Source of the DNA: Nocardioides cremeus
GTDB taxonomy: Bacteria > Actinomycetota > Actinomycetes > Propionibacteriales > Nocardioidaceae
NCBI RefSeq assembly: GCF_030518195.1
Contig: NZ_JAULSC010000016.1
Span: 40,596 to 104,595 of the forward strand
Direction of reading: 5' to 3'
Length of the DNA stretch: 64,000 bases
A program made the translations under genes and the position numbers. Every line of letters begins with the position of its first letter. Positions within the stretch are counted from its first letter, which is position 1. Positions 32,052 through 43,500 of this stretch are shown here, one piece after another. Below the pieces are notes generated by a model. That model was not told where the DNA came from. It saw only the letters and a list, made by a program, of their open reading frames with translations, and made no database searches.

Positions 32052-32798
32052 GTGGTCCCCGGACCGGTCCCGGTCGACGCGGCCGCGGGAGGCGCGCGCG
32101 CCCGGATGAACATCGGGCAGGTCCTCGACCTGCTGCGCCCCGACTTCCCGCAGGTCACCATCCCCAAGATCCGGTTCCTGGAGGACAAGGGGCTGATCAA
32201 GCCCGAGCGCACGCCCGCGGGCTACCGCAAGTTCTCCGACGCCGACGTCGAGCGGCTGCGCTACGTGCTGCGGATGCAGCGCGACCACTACCTGCCGCTC
32301 AAGGTGATCGGCGAGCACCTCGACGCCATCGACCGTGGCCTGGAGCCCCCGCCCATCGAGCCCGTCGTGCCGACGGTGCCCTCGGTGGCGCTGGCCGCCG
32401 ACGGCCTGCCCAGCCCGGCCTCCTTCGCCCGGCGCGACGACCTGCGCCTCTCGCGGCGCGAGCTGGTCAAGGTCGCCGAGATCACCGAGGAGCTGCTCGA
32501 CCAGCTCGAGCAGTTCGGCCTGCTGAGGCCGCGACCCGGCACAGGCCACTACGACACCGACGCGCTGGTGATCGCGCGGACCGCGCGCGAGCTCGCCGAC
32601 TTCGGCTTCGAGCCGCGTCACCTGCGCGCCTTCAAGACCGCCGCCGACCGCGAGGTGGGGCTGGTCCAGCAGGTCGTGGCGCCGATGGAGCGTGGCCGCG
32701 ACGCGGGCGCCAAGGGCCGTGCGGCCGACGCCGTCACCGAGATCGCCGCGCTGTCGGTGCGGCTGCACGCCACGCTCGTCAAGGCCGGGCTGCGCTGA
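32052..32798 (+). CDS. MerR family regulator (FtsR/Rv1828-like)
   Basis: The 248-residue protein has the MerR-like DNA-binding domain (MNIGQVLDLLRPDFPQVTI, IRFLEDKGLIKPERT, GYRKFSDADVERLRYV) and a long C-terminal effector-like region. By position and sequence it matches Rv1828/FtsR, which in Corynebacterium influences ftsZ. GTG 32052 is 4 bases after the garA stop; ATG 32106 is a possible start. Confidence 0.88.
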   Translation: MVPGPVPVDAAAGGARARMNIGQVLDLLRPDFPQVTIPKIRFLEDKGLIKPERTPAGYRKFSDADVERLRYVLRMQRDHYLPLKVIGEHLDAIDRGLEPPPIEPVVPTVPSVALAADGLPSPASFARRDDLRLSRRELVKVAEITEELLDQLEQFGLLRPRPGTGHYDTDALVIARTARELADFGFEPRHLRAFKTAADREVGLVQQVVAPMERGRDAGAKGRAADAVTEIAALSVRLHATLVKAGLR

Positions 32799-32855
32799 CC
32801 GCGCCGCTGCGACCCGCGCGCGACCCGGGCCGCCACCACCTCACGACCTGCGGCG

Positions 32856-32861
32856 TAAGGT
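32856..32861 (+). promoter_or_regulatory. -10 box (TAAGGT) of a leaderless promoter
   Basis: TAAGGT ends 6 bases before GTG 32868; there is no ribosome binding site. Confidence 0.5.
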
Positions 32862-32867
32862 GATCGT

Positions 32868-33341
32868 GTGCGCGAAGTCGATGTCATGGGAGTCCGGGTC
32901 GAGATGCCCTCGAACCAGCCGATCGTGCTGCTGCGCGAGGTGACGGGGGAGCGCTACCTCCCGATCTGGATCGGAGCCGTGGAGGCCACGGCGATCGCCT
33001 TCGCCCAGCAGGGCGTCACCCCGCCCCGGCCACTGACCCACGACCTGCTCAAGGACGTGCTGGGGGCGACCGGCAACGAGCTCGTCGAGGTCCGCATCAC
33101 CGATGTGCGCGACGGCGTCTTCTACGCCACGCTCGTGCTCGGCTCCGGGGTCGAGGTCAGCGCCCGCCCCTCCGACTCCATCGCGCTGGCGCTGCGCACC
33201 GGCACCCGCATCGTGTGCTCCGAGGAGGTGCTCGACGAGGCCGGCCTGGCCGTGCCCGCCGAGCAGGAGGACGAGGTCGAGAAGTTCCGCGAGTTCCTCG
33301 ACCACGTCACCCCCGAGGACTTCGAGGGTCCCCAGGAGTAG
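32868..33341 (+). CDS. Bifunctional nuclease family protein (DUF151)
   Basis: The 157-residue product has the BFN/DUF151 fold (REVTGERYLPIWIGAVEATAIA; DGVFYATLVLGSGVEVSARPSDSIALALR). Homologues have DNase/RNase activity in plants; the bacterial role is unsettled. Corresponds to Rv1829. GTG start at 32868 fits leaderless expression. Confidence 0.9.
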   Translation: MREVDVMGVRVEMPSNQPIVLLREVTGERYLPIWIGAVEATAIAFAQQGVTPPRPLTHDLLKDVLGATGNELVEVRITDVRDGVFYATLVLGSGVEVSARPSDSIALALRTGTRIVCSEEVLDEAGLAVPAEQEDEVEKFREFLDHVTPEDFEGPQE

Positions 33342-33344
33342 CGC

Positions 33345-33376
33345 TTGACCTCACCCTCAACCTGAGGTTGAGGGTG
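33345..33376 (+). promoter_or_regulatory. MerR-type promoter operator with perfect 12-bp inverted repeat
   Basis: TTGACC (33345-33350) is a -35 element and CACCCTCAACCT (33352-33363) with AGGTTGAGGGTG (33365-33376) is a perfect inverted repeat around one base. MerR regulators bind such palindromes between a -35 and -10 spaced 19-20 bases; GAGGGT (33370-33375) would serve as -10. Confidence 0.55.
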
Positions 33377-33423
33377 GCGACACGCCGCGAGAGTCTTTGA
33401 CCCCCGCCGCCGAGAGGCATACG

Positions 33424-33442
33424 TTGACAACGTCTTCGTTGT
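33424..33442 (+). promoter_or_regulatory. Second promoter element and palindrome before merR
   Basis: TTGACA (33424-33429) overlaps a palindrome made of ACAACG (33427-33432) and CGTTGT (33437-33442). A consensus -35 in the middle of an inverted repeat suggests a second, regulated promoter for the merR gene. Confidence 0.45.
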
Positions 33443-33527
33443 AACTCCACCGTTGTGGTTGCCATCGGCCGCCGCAGCTCCTTCCCCGGGGGTTACGTCC
33501 CAGCGGAGTAGACCCACGGAGGACCGC

Positions 33528-34130
<603 letters not shown>

Positions 34131-34165
34131 GAAGGCGCGAGCGCTCCCACCGATGAGCAGCACCC

Positions 34166-34195
34166 ACGACCCGCCCGGGCTCCCGGGCGGGTCGT
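34166..34195 (+). terminator. Intrinsic terminator after the merR gene
   Basis: ACGACCCGCCCGGG pairs with CCCGGGCGGGTCGT (up to 13-14 bp). No clear U tract follows. Separates the merR transcript from the riboswitch promoter. Confidence 0.7.
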
Positions 34196-34213
34196 CGTGC
34201 GTGCGGGGGGTAG

Positions 34214-34219
34214 TAGATT
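34214..34219 (+). promoter_or_regulatory. -10 box (TAGATT) of the gcvP promoter
   Basis: TAGATT lies about 20 bases before the start of the glycine riboswitch fold. Confidence 0.45.
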
Positions 34220-34233
34220 AGGCCGCGCTGACC

Positions 34234-34355
34234 ATCCCGTGCGGGAGAGTCCCCGGCGCCGGCCACCACGGCGGCGTGCCGGGGCGCCGAAGGGGCAATT
34301 CCTCCCCGGAACCTCTCAGGCGCCAGGACCACGCGGGCCAGGCAACTCTGGAGCG
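34234..34355 (+). ncRNA. Glycine riboswitch (single aptamer) upstream of gcvP
   Basis: The conserved elements are present in order: CGTGCGGGAGAGTCCCC, then GCGCCGAAGGGGCAA, then GGAACCTCTCAGGCGCCAGGA, and CAACTCTGGAGCGC at the 3' end. One aptamer only; no second copy follows. It should sense glycine and control gcvP. The sequence after it includes GGAGGCGCC, able to pair with the GGCGCC inside the aptamer, and the GAGGAG ribosome binding site of gcvP, so a translational switch is plausible. Confidence 0.9.
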
Positions 34356-34414
34356 CGCCGCGCGTGACAGAGGGGGAGGCGCCCGGACGACCCACCCCCG
34401 AGGAGCCCGCCACC

Positions 34415-37306
<2,892 letters not shown>

Positions 37307-37309
37307 TGC

Positions 37310-37876
37310 TCAGGCCGGGGTGCGGGTGACCTGCAGGTCGAACGCGAAGCCGGTGCACTCCAGCGGTGCACCGCGACCGCGCCAGACCAGCGCGAGCTCC
37401 GTGTCCAGCTCGCGGTGCACGCCGTCGACGACCACGTGCTCGCCGGCGTGGTCGTGCTCCTCGTGGACGGCGGTGCGCACCCCGGTGCGGGTCGTGGTGC
37501 CGCTGAGCTCGGCCGGTCGCCCGCCGAGGTCGAGGACGGCGCGCACCCGCCCGTGCCGGACGAAGCGGCGCTCCTGGACCCGGGCGGCGCCCACCTCGCG
37601 GCGGCCCTCCCCGACCTGCACGGAGACCTCGTTGACCAGCCCGCGGTTCTCGTAGACGGACGCGAGGACCGGGCGCTGCATCCACGTGCCGGTGCACTCG
37701 AGCAGGCGGCCGACCTCGCGGCTGGTCGACCCGGCTCCCGGGTCGTCCGGTGCGGCGGCCACGGCGCTGCCGCCGAGGCCCGCGACCGTCGCGGCGGCGG
37801 CCAGGCCCAGGGCGGCGGCGGACAGGGCGGTGCTGGACAGGGCGGTGGTGGACAGGATGGTGGTGACGGGTCGCAT
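37310..37876 (-). CDS. Secreted hypothetical protein
   Basis: The 188-residue product has a signal peptide (MRPVTTIL ... AVAAAPDD, cleavage near residue 41) and a mature part with two Cys (ECTG at both ends of the domain) that could form a disulphide and thus link the termini. No family recognised. GAGAGGA precedes ATG 37876. Confidence 0.7.
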   Translation of the reverse strand: MRPVTTILSTTALSSTALSAAALGLAAAATVAGLGGSAVAAAPDDPGAGSTSREVGRLLECTGTWMQRPVLASVYENRGLVNEVSVQVGEGRREVGAARVQERRFVRHGRVRAVLDLGGRPAELSGTTTRTGVRTAVHEEHDHAGEHVVVDGVHRELDTELALVWRGRGAPLECTGFAFDLQVTRTPA

Positions 37877-38011
37877 GGTGCGTCCTCTCGGTACTGCCCC
37901 GGCGGGGGCGGTGGCTGGTTGTCAGGGGGAGTACGCACCAGAGGGCTGCGTGGTTGCACCGCACCCGCACGGTGGTGGTCCCGGCCGCCGCGGTCGGGTA
38001 GACCGGGAGGC

Positions 38012-39526
38012 GTGAGCGAGCACCACGAGATCGAGCGCACCTTCGGGCCCGTCCCGACCGACCTCGAGCTGCCCGACCTCGTCGGCGTGGGCGGGGTCGC
38101 TGCGCTGGGTGAGCCGCAGGAGTCGCTGCTCGAGGCGACGTACGTCGACACCGACGACCTGCGGCTGGTGCGGGCGGGGATCACGCTTCGTCGCCGCACC
38201 GGCGGCGCCGACGAGGGATGGCACCTCAAGCTGCCGGCCGGGGAGGGCCGCGACGAGGTGCACGCGCCACTGGGCAGGGGCACCGACCACGTGCCCGTCG
38301 CGCTGCGCCGGCTCGTGCTGGCCCGCACCCGGGGCGCCGAGCTGTCACCGGTCGCCACGGTGGTGACGCGACGCACCACGACCGACCTCCTCGACGACCA
38401 GGGCCAGCGGCTGGCCGAGGTCGCCGACGACCGGGTCGAGGGTCGTTCGCTCGACGAGGGCGGCACCGACCGGCACACCGCGTGGCGGGAGTGGGAGGTC
38501 GAGCTGGTCGACGGCGACCCCGGCCTGCTGGACGCGGTGGAGGAGCACCTGCGCGCGAGCGACGTCGGCCGCTCGCCGGTGCAGCGCAAGGTCGTGCAGG
38601 TGCTGGGGGAGCGCGCGGCCCCGGCCGAGGCGCTGCCGGAGCCCGAGTGGGCCGGGCCCGCGGCGCGCGTGCTGCAGGCCCGGCTGCTCGACCTGGTCGA
38701 GACCCTGCAGCGCCACGACGTGGCGATCCGGCGCGGCGACCCCGAGGGCGTGCACCGGGCCAGGATCGCCTGCCGGCGGATGCGCACGGCGCTGGCGACC
38801 TTCCGGCCCCTGGTCGAGCGCGAGGTGACCGACCCGCTGCGCGAGGAGCTGAAGTGGCTGGGCCGCGAGCTCGCGCCGGCCCGCGACGCGCACGTGGCCC
38901 GCGACCACCTGCTGCAGCGGCTCGACGAGCAGCCGCGCGCCGCCCTCGAGGGACCGGTGCGCCGGCGGGTGCGGCGAGAGCTCGACGCGGACGCCAGGGA
39001 CGGGCTGCGCGCGGCCCGGGCCGTGCTGGAGTCGGAGCGCTACCTTGCGCTCGTCGACCGGCTCGTGCAGCTGGCGTCAGCGCCGCCCTGGACCGCCACG
39101 GCTCGCCGCAAGGCCCGCAAGCGGCTGCCGCGCCGGGTGCGCAAGGACGTCGCGCGCCTGCTCGACCGGCTCGCCGCGGCGGAGGCGGCCACCGGCGACG
39201 GGCGCGACGAGGCCTGGCACTCGGCCCGCAAGGCGGCCAAGCGGCTGCGCTACACCGCGGAGGCCCTGGAGCCCGCGGCGGGCAAGCCGGCCCGCCGGCT
39301 GCGCAAGGCGGCCAAGCGGGTCACCTCGGCGCTCGGCGCCCGGCAGGACACCGTGGTGGCCCGCGAGCAGCTGCTCCGGCTGGCCGCGCTGGCCCGCGAG
39401 CACGGCGAGAGCGACTTCACCTACGGCCTGCTCGTCGGCCAGGAGCAGGCCAGGGCCGCGCAGGCCGAGCGCGACGCGCTCGCGGCGCGGGCGCGGGTCG
39501 AGAAGCGGCGCGACGACTGGGGCTGA
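38012..39526 (+). CDS. CYTH and CHAD domain-containing protein
   Basis: The 504-residue protein has an N-terminal CYTH domain (about 1-190; inorganic triphosphatase/thiamine-triphosphatase fold) and a C-terminal CHAD domain (about 215-500; HRARIACRRMRTALATF and HSARKAAKRLRYTAE, basic helices that bind polyphosphate). The usual ExExK motif at the start is EIERTF, with Thr where Lys is expected, so triphosphatase activity is doubtful while polyphosphate binding should persist. GTG 38012 lies 7 bases after TAGACC. Confidence 0.88.
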   Translation: MSEHHEIERTFGPVPTDLELPDLVGVGGVAALGEPQESLLEATYVDTDDLRLVRAGITLRRRTGGADEGWHLKLPAGEGRDEVHAPLGRGTDHVPVALRRLVLARTRGAELSPVATVVTRRTTTDLLDDQGQRLAEVADDRVEGRSLDEGGTDRHTAWREWEVELVDGDPGLLDAVEEHLRASDVGRSPVQRKVVQVLGERAAPAEALPEPEWAGPAARVLQARLLDLVETLQRHDVAIRRGDPEGVHRARIACRRMRTALATFRPLVEREVTDPLREELKWLGRELAPARDAHVARDHLLQRLDEQPRAALEGPVRRRVRRELDADARDGLRAARAVLESERYLALVDRLVQLASAPPWTATARRKARKRLPRRVRKDVARLLDRLAAAEAATGDGRDEAWHSARKAAKRLRYTAEALEPAAGKPARRLRKAAKRVTSALGARQDTVVAREQLLRLAALAREHGESDFTYGLLVGQEQARAAQAERDALAARARVEKRRDDWG

Positions 39527-39568
39527 GCCGACCTCACTGAGCCGGACCTCACCGGGAAGTAGTGCGTT

Positions 39569-40510
39569 TCAGGCTGTCAGCGGCTTGCTCCAGTCGGCGT
39601 CTGACGGGAGGTGCATTAGTCGGTCGACGGCTTGGTTCTTCCGTTTGCTTCCCAGGCCTGCGCGCAGTGATTCAAGCGTCGGTTTCCCTGCCAGCGGTGC
39701 GAAGGCTTCGGGCTGCAAGTGGCCCATGTTGACGACCCCGAGGTGCCGCAGGTTGGGGGCCTCACGGATCGGGGCGAGGTCGTGGAGTCCCTTCATGGTT
39801 TCGAGCCAGAGCCGCCGAAGCGCGATGAGCTCTGACATCACCGGGAGACTTTCGACCTGACGGAGGGCCTGGAGGAAGAGATACTCCAGGTTGGGGAGTC
39901 CGGCGACGGGTGAGAGGTCTTCGAGTCCCTTCACCATCCAGAGTTCGAGGTACTCGAGACTCTGAAGTTCGGGTAGCAACGTGAGGTCCTTCGTCCCGCC
40001 GAGCTTCAGGTCGAGGGCCCGCAGGCTTGATAGCGGAGTCAGCAGGCCTAGATCGGGGAGCGTGATCGACCGAAGCGTGATGCTTCGCAGGTCTCGCAGA
40101 TCGCTGACAACCTCAATGTCTTTGGACTGTCCTTCCAGGTAGAGCCGCCGGAGCTTGGTGAAGCGAGCGAGAGGCGCGAGCGACAGCCGCTTCTTGGTTT
40201 GGCCGAGCCCGATGAAGTGGGCGTCGTCAGGTAGGTACGCAAGACCGTCAATGTTGATGAGCGAGTGGAACAGCGCGTCTGCCTGAAATGAACGCAGAGT
40301 GGGGAAGTGGCGGAGGAACTCCAAGTCGGTAATCGTGCGGTCGTAAGAGGCGTTGACACGCAGAGTCTTCGTGGGCTGGTCAGCGAACCACGCGCCGAGC
40401 AGGGCGTAGTCGGCCTCGGTCAGCGCAGAACCGAACTGCACCGTCTCGGGCCGCCCGTCGAGCCGATTCAACTCATTCAGTCTCACAGGCGAACGCAGAT
40501 CGAATGGCAC
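39569..40510 (-). CDS. Leucine-rich-repeat protein
   Basis: The 313-residue product is made of about eight leucine-rich repeats (LRSITLRSITLPDLGLL, LRALDLKLGGTKDLTLL, LEYLELWMVKGLEDLSPV, LRRLWLETMKGLHDLAPI), giving a curved protein-binding scaffold. No signal peptide or membrane segment; probably cytoplasmic. Codon use is visibly less GC-rich than in the flanking host genes, pointing to horizontal acquisition. The partner is unknown. Confidence 0.75.
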   Translation of the reverse strand: MPFDLRSPVRLNELNRLDGRPETVQFGSALTEADYALLGAWFADQPTKTLRVNASYDRTITDLEFLRHFPTLRSFQADALFHSLINIDGLAYLPDDAHFIGLGQTKKRLSLAPLARFTKLRRLYLEGQSKDIEVVSDLRDLRSITLRSITLPDLGLLTPLSSLRALDLKLGGTKDLTLLPELQSLEYLELWMVKGLEDLSPVAGLPNLEYLFLQALRQVESLPVMSELIALRRLWLETMKGLHDLAPIREAPNLRHLGVVNMGHLQPEAFAPLAGKPTLESLRAGLGSKRKNQAVDRLMHLPSDADWSKPLTA

Positions 40511-40578
40511 GCTGCGACCCTAGACCCTGGCGACCTGAGCACGACCTCCACCGACAGGGCCGAGCAACTCGCGGCATG

Positions 40579-40584
40579 AAAGTG
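40579..40584 (+). repeat. Target site duplication, left copy (AAAGTG)
   Basis: AAAGTG directly precedes the left end of the IS21-family element and is repeated at 43244-43249. Confidence 0.85.
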
Positions 40585-40677
40585 TGTCGGCGGCCACGAG
40601 AAACTGCCCGGAGACGGCCACGAGGCTGCCCGCTGGCGGACATGAGAACTGCCCGCTGGCGGTCATGGGATCTGCCC
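40585..40677 (+). repeat. Left terminal repeat array of the IS
   Basis: Four CTGCCC-core units at 22-23-bp period with flanking GGCCA(C/T)GAG-type sequence, likely transposase binding sites. Confidence 0.75.
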
Positions 40678-40779
40678 GACACGACGTCGTCTGCCTGACC
40701 GCCTTGCGCGGTTAAGGCCCCTTCCTCGGGTGCGATGAGCGGTGCTGAAGCGCCCCATTGCCCCCGAGGAAGGGACACC

Positions 40780-42339
40780 GTGAAGTCTGCCGAGGAGATC
40801 ATGAAAATCTTGGATGCCTACGACCTGACCGGGTCGTTGCGCGATGCCGGCGAGCTGGCCGGCTGCTCGCACCACACCGTGAAGCACTACGTCGAGCGCC
40901 GCGCTGCGGCCGGCGTGCTGGACAAGGCCGCGGCGCGCCCGCAGTTGATCGATGCCTACCTGGACAAGGTCGAGGAGTGGGTCGAGCGGTCCCTGGGCAA
41001 GGTCCGCGCTGACGTGGCCCACGAGAAGCTCGTGGCGTTGGGCTACACCGGTTCGGAGCGCACCACCCGCCGGGCGGTGGCGAAGGTCAAGACCGACTAC
41101 CGCGCCGGTCGGGTGCGGGTGCACCGGCCGTGGGTCACCGAGCCGGGGATGTGGCTGCAGTACGACTACGGCGACGGCCCGGTCGTCGATGGTGTGAAGA
41201 CGGTGCTGTTCGTGGCCTGGCTGGCCTGGTCGAGGTTCCGGGTCGTGCTCCCGCTGCGGGACAAGACGATGCCCAGCGTGTTCGCCGCGCTCGATGTCAC
41301 CTTCCGACGACTCGGTGGGGTGCCGACCTACGTGCTGACCGACAACGAGAAGACCGTCACCGTCGAACACATCGCTGGGATCGCGGTCCGCAACCCGCAG
41401 CTGGTCGCGTTCGCCGAGCACTACTCGGTGGTGGTCCACACCTGCGCGCCGGCCGATCCGGCGTCCAAGGGCGGCACGGAGTCGTCGGTGAAGATCAGCA
41501 AGGCCGACATCGTGCCGAAGGACACCAACCTGCGCGAGGCCTACACCAGCTTCGCTGAGCTCGAGGCGGCCTGCGAGGCGTTCTGCGCCAAGGTCAACAC
41601 CCGGGCGCATCGGGTCACTCGTCGGGCACCGGTCGAGATGCTCGCCGAGGAGCGGGCCCGGCTGCACCCGGTGACGGCGACACCGCACACGGTCGCGTTC
41701 GGGACCACCCGCATGGTGCCGGCCAACACGCCGATGGTGACGTTCGAGTCCGGGCAGTACTCGGTCCCGCACACCCTGCTCGGGGCCACGGTGTGGGTGC
41801 GCGCCCAGGGCGTCGGTGACGGCGAGCAGGTCGTGATCGTCCACGTCGGCGAGGCTGGCCCCCTCGAGGTCGCGCGCCACCGACGGGCCACTCCCGGCAG
41901 CCCGCAGCTGATCGATGAGCACTTCCCGGCTCAGCCTTCCGGGCCGCTGGATCGACGACCCCGCGCGAGGAACGCCGCGGAAGCAGACTTTCTCGACCTG
42001 GGCGAGGGCGCGAGGTTGTGGCTGGTCGAGGCCGCCGCCGCGGGCACCACCAAGATGCGGGTCAAGATGGCCGAAGCACTCAGCCTGGCCAAGCTGTTCG
42101 ACCCCGTCGAGGTCGACTGGGCACTCGGTCACGCCGCCGTGCACGGCCGGTTCGCCGAGGCCGACCTGTCCTCGATCCTCGACCACCACGCCCGAGCCCC
42201 GAAGACCGGTGAGCACCGGGCCAGCGAAGACTCCTCGCTGACCCAGGGCACCAGCGCGTGGGCCCGACTCGGCCAGCCCGACGACCACGATGACCACGAC
42301 GCCCACGACGCCCACGGCGTGGATGGGGTGAGTCGATGA
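40780..42339 (+). CDS. istA: IS21-family transposase IstA
   Basis: The 519-residue protein has an N-terminal helix-turn-helix (LRDAGELAGCSHHTVKHYV), a DDE integrase core (MWLQYDYGDGP, PTYVLTDNEKTV, SKGGTESSVKISK giving D, D, E) and a C-terminal domain. It cuts and joins the element's ends. GTG 40780 with GGAAGGGA upstream is preferred over ATG-like starts at 40735. The stop overlaps istB by 4 bases (ATGA). Confidence 0.93.
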   Translation: MKSAEEIMKILDAYDLTGSLRDAGELAGCSHHTVKHYVERRAAAGVLDKAAARPQLIDAYLDKVEEWVERSLGKVRADVAHEKLVALGYTGSERTTRRAVAKVKTDYRAGRVRVHRPWVTEPGMWLQYDYGDGPVVDGVKTVLFVAWLAWSRFRVVLPLRDKTMPSVFAALDVTFRRLGGVPTYVLTDNEKTVTVEHIAGIAVRNPQLVAFAEHYSVVVHTCAPADPASKGGTESSVKISKADIVPKDTNLREAYTSFAELEAACEAFCAKVNTRAHRVTRRAPVEMLAEERARLHPVTATPHTVAFGTTRMVPANTPMVTFESGQYSVPHTLLGATVWVRAQGVGDGEQVVIVHVGEAGPLEVARHRRATPGSPQLIDEHFPAQPSGPLDRRPRARNAAEADFLDLGEGARLWLVEAAAAGTTKMRVKMAEALSLAKLFDPVEVDWALGHAAVHGRFAEADLSSILDHHARAPKTGEHRASEDSSLTQGTSAWARLGQPDDHDDHDAHDAHGVDGVSR

Positions 42340-43115
42340 CGACCACGACAGCAGCCGCGCCGCCGCTGCCCACCGAACTCGAGGACCTGCTGCGCAAGCT
42401 GCGGCTACCGCACGTCCGCCGCCACGCACCCGAGGTGGTGGCAACCGCGAAGGCGCAACGCTGGGAGCCGGTCGAGGTGTTGAAGGCGCTGTTCGTCGAG
42501 GAGGTTGCCGGCCGGGAACGCTCCGCCCTGGCCACCCGCCGCGCCGCCGCGGGGTTCCCGACCGGGAAAACGTTCGATGCCTGGCAGCCCGAGATCTCCT
42601 CGATCCCCGCACCGACCCAACAGGCGCTACGAACCCTGGAATGGGTCCACCGCCGCGAGAACCTCGTGCTGTGCGGCCCATCGGGGACCGGGAAGACGTT
42701 CCTGCTCGAGGCGCTGGGCCAGCAGGCCGTCGAGGCCGGGCTGAAGGTCGCCTGGTTCACCCTGGAAGACCTCGGGGTGCTGCTGCGCCGCCATCGTGCC
42801 GACGACACCGTGTCCAAGGCCATCGCCCGCATCCTGCGAGCCGACCTCGTCATCGTCGACGACATCGGGCTACTCCCGGTGGCCACCGACGCCGCCGAAG
42901 GGCTCTACCGCCTCGTCGATGCCGCCTACGAGAAACGCTCGGTGGCGATCTCCTCGAACCTGCACCCAGCCGGGTTCGACGAGCTGATGCCCAAGACGCT
43001 GGCCACAGCCACCGTCGACCGGCTGCTGCACCACGCCCACGTCTGCCAGACCTCAGGTGAGTCAGTCCGACTCACCCAGGCACTCGCCGGCCAGGGGGTG
43101 AACCCCTTGAGCTGA
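42336..43115 (+). CDS. istB: IS21-family helper ATPase IstB
   Basis: The 259-residue AAA+ protein has Walker A GPSGTGKTFLLEAL (about residue 112), Walker B LVIVDDIGLLPV and sensor SSNLHP. It assists IstA with target selection. Start ATG 42336 overlaps the istA stop, the standard coupled arrangement. Confidence 0.94.
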   Translation: MTTTTAAAPPLPTELEDLLRKLRLPHVRRHAPEVVATAKAQRWEPVEVLKALFVEEVAGRERSALATRRAAAGFPTGKTFDAWQPEISSIPAPTQQALRTLEWVHRRENLVLCGPSGTGKTFLLEALGQQAVEAGLKVAWFTLEDLGVLLRRHRADDTVSKAIARILRADLVIVDDIGLLPVATDAAEGLYRLVDAAYEKRSVAISSNLHPAGFDELMPKTLATATVDRLLHHAHVCQTSGESVRLTQALAGQGVNPLS

Positions 43116-43149
43116 CCACCCTGGACCGGTGGTGGCCAAAGCCCCCCGT

Positions 43150-43243
43150 GGGCAGATCCCATGGCCACCACCGGGCAGATCTCGTGACCGTCACCGGGCA
43201 GGTTTCATGACCGCCCCTGGGCAGTTCTCACCGGCCCTTGACA
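43150..43243 (-). repeat. Right terminal repeat array of the IS
   Basis: Four GGGCAG units (inverted CTGCCC) at exactly 23-bp spacing; the outermost ends in CCCTTGACA at 43243. Confidence 0.75.
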
Positions 43244-43249
43244 AAAGTG
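43244..43249 (+). repeat. Target site duplication, right copy (AAAGTG)
   Basis: Second copy of AAAGTG directly after the IS right end. Confidence 0.85.
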
Positions 43250-43254
43250 CTTCC

Positions 43255-43342
43255 CGTAGCCAGAAGGACCGAACGACCGAACGATGCCAGGTCCCCTGCG
43301 GAGCTGACGCCCTTCCATAGCCCTTCGGTCCTTTTGGCTACG
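43255..43342. repeat. Long inverted repeat (88 bp) before the arsR gene
   Basis: CGTAGCCAGAAGGACCGAA (43255-43273) and TTCGGTCCTTTTGGCTACG (43324-43342) form 19-base arms with one mismatch around a 50-base centre that contains a further CGAACGACCGAACG repeat. It could be a hairpin terminator (T run in the right arm) or a small mobile remnant. The rest of 43343-43455 shows nothing clear. Confidence 0.55.
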
Positions 43343-43455
43343 GCGTCGCCCATGCTCTTCTCGGCAGCTGCGCACGGATCGCGGCAGATCCGGACGTTGT
43401 CTGACTGCGGCAAGAAGATTCGAGTGGTTTGGCCATCGAGACAGAGGAACCAACC

Positions 43456-43494
43456 GCAAAGACTATTTGCAAAGCGTCTTTGCAGTTGTAGGGT
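43456..43494 (+). promoter_or_regulatory. ArsR operator and leaderless promoter
   Basis: GCAAAG (43469-43474) and CTTTGC (43478-43483) form a palindrome around CGT; another GCAAAGA lies at 43456-43462 and pairs with TCTTTGC (43477-43483). The -10 box TAGGGT (43489-43494) ends 6 bases before ATG 43501. Repressor binding would block the promoter. Confidence 0.6.
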
Positions 43495-43500
43495 CGGCTC

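Larger units (their letters stand above)
40585..43243 (+). mobile_element. IS21-family insertion sequence, complete
   Basis: A 2659-bp element with istA-istB, terminal inverted repeats beginning TGTC (left TGTCGGCGGCC, right complement TGTCAAGGGCC), four CTGCCC-core repeats at about 23-bp spacing at each end in inverted orientation (left 40604, 40626, 40649, 40672; right GGGCAG at 43150, 43173, 43196, 43219), and a 6-bp target duplication AAAGTG. Both genes are intact, so it is probably active or recently inserted. Confidence 0.92.
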
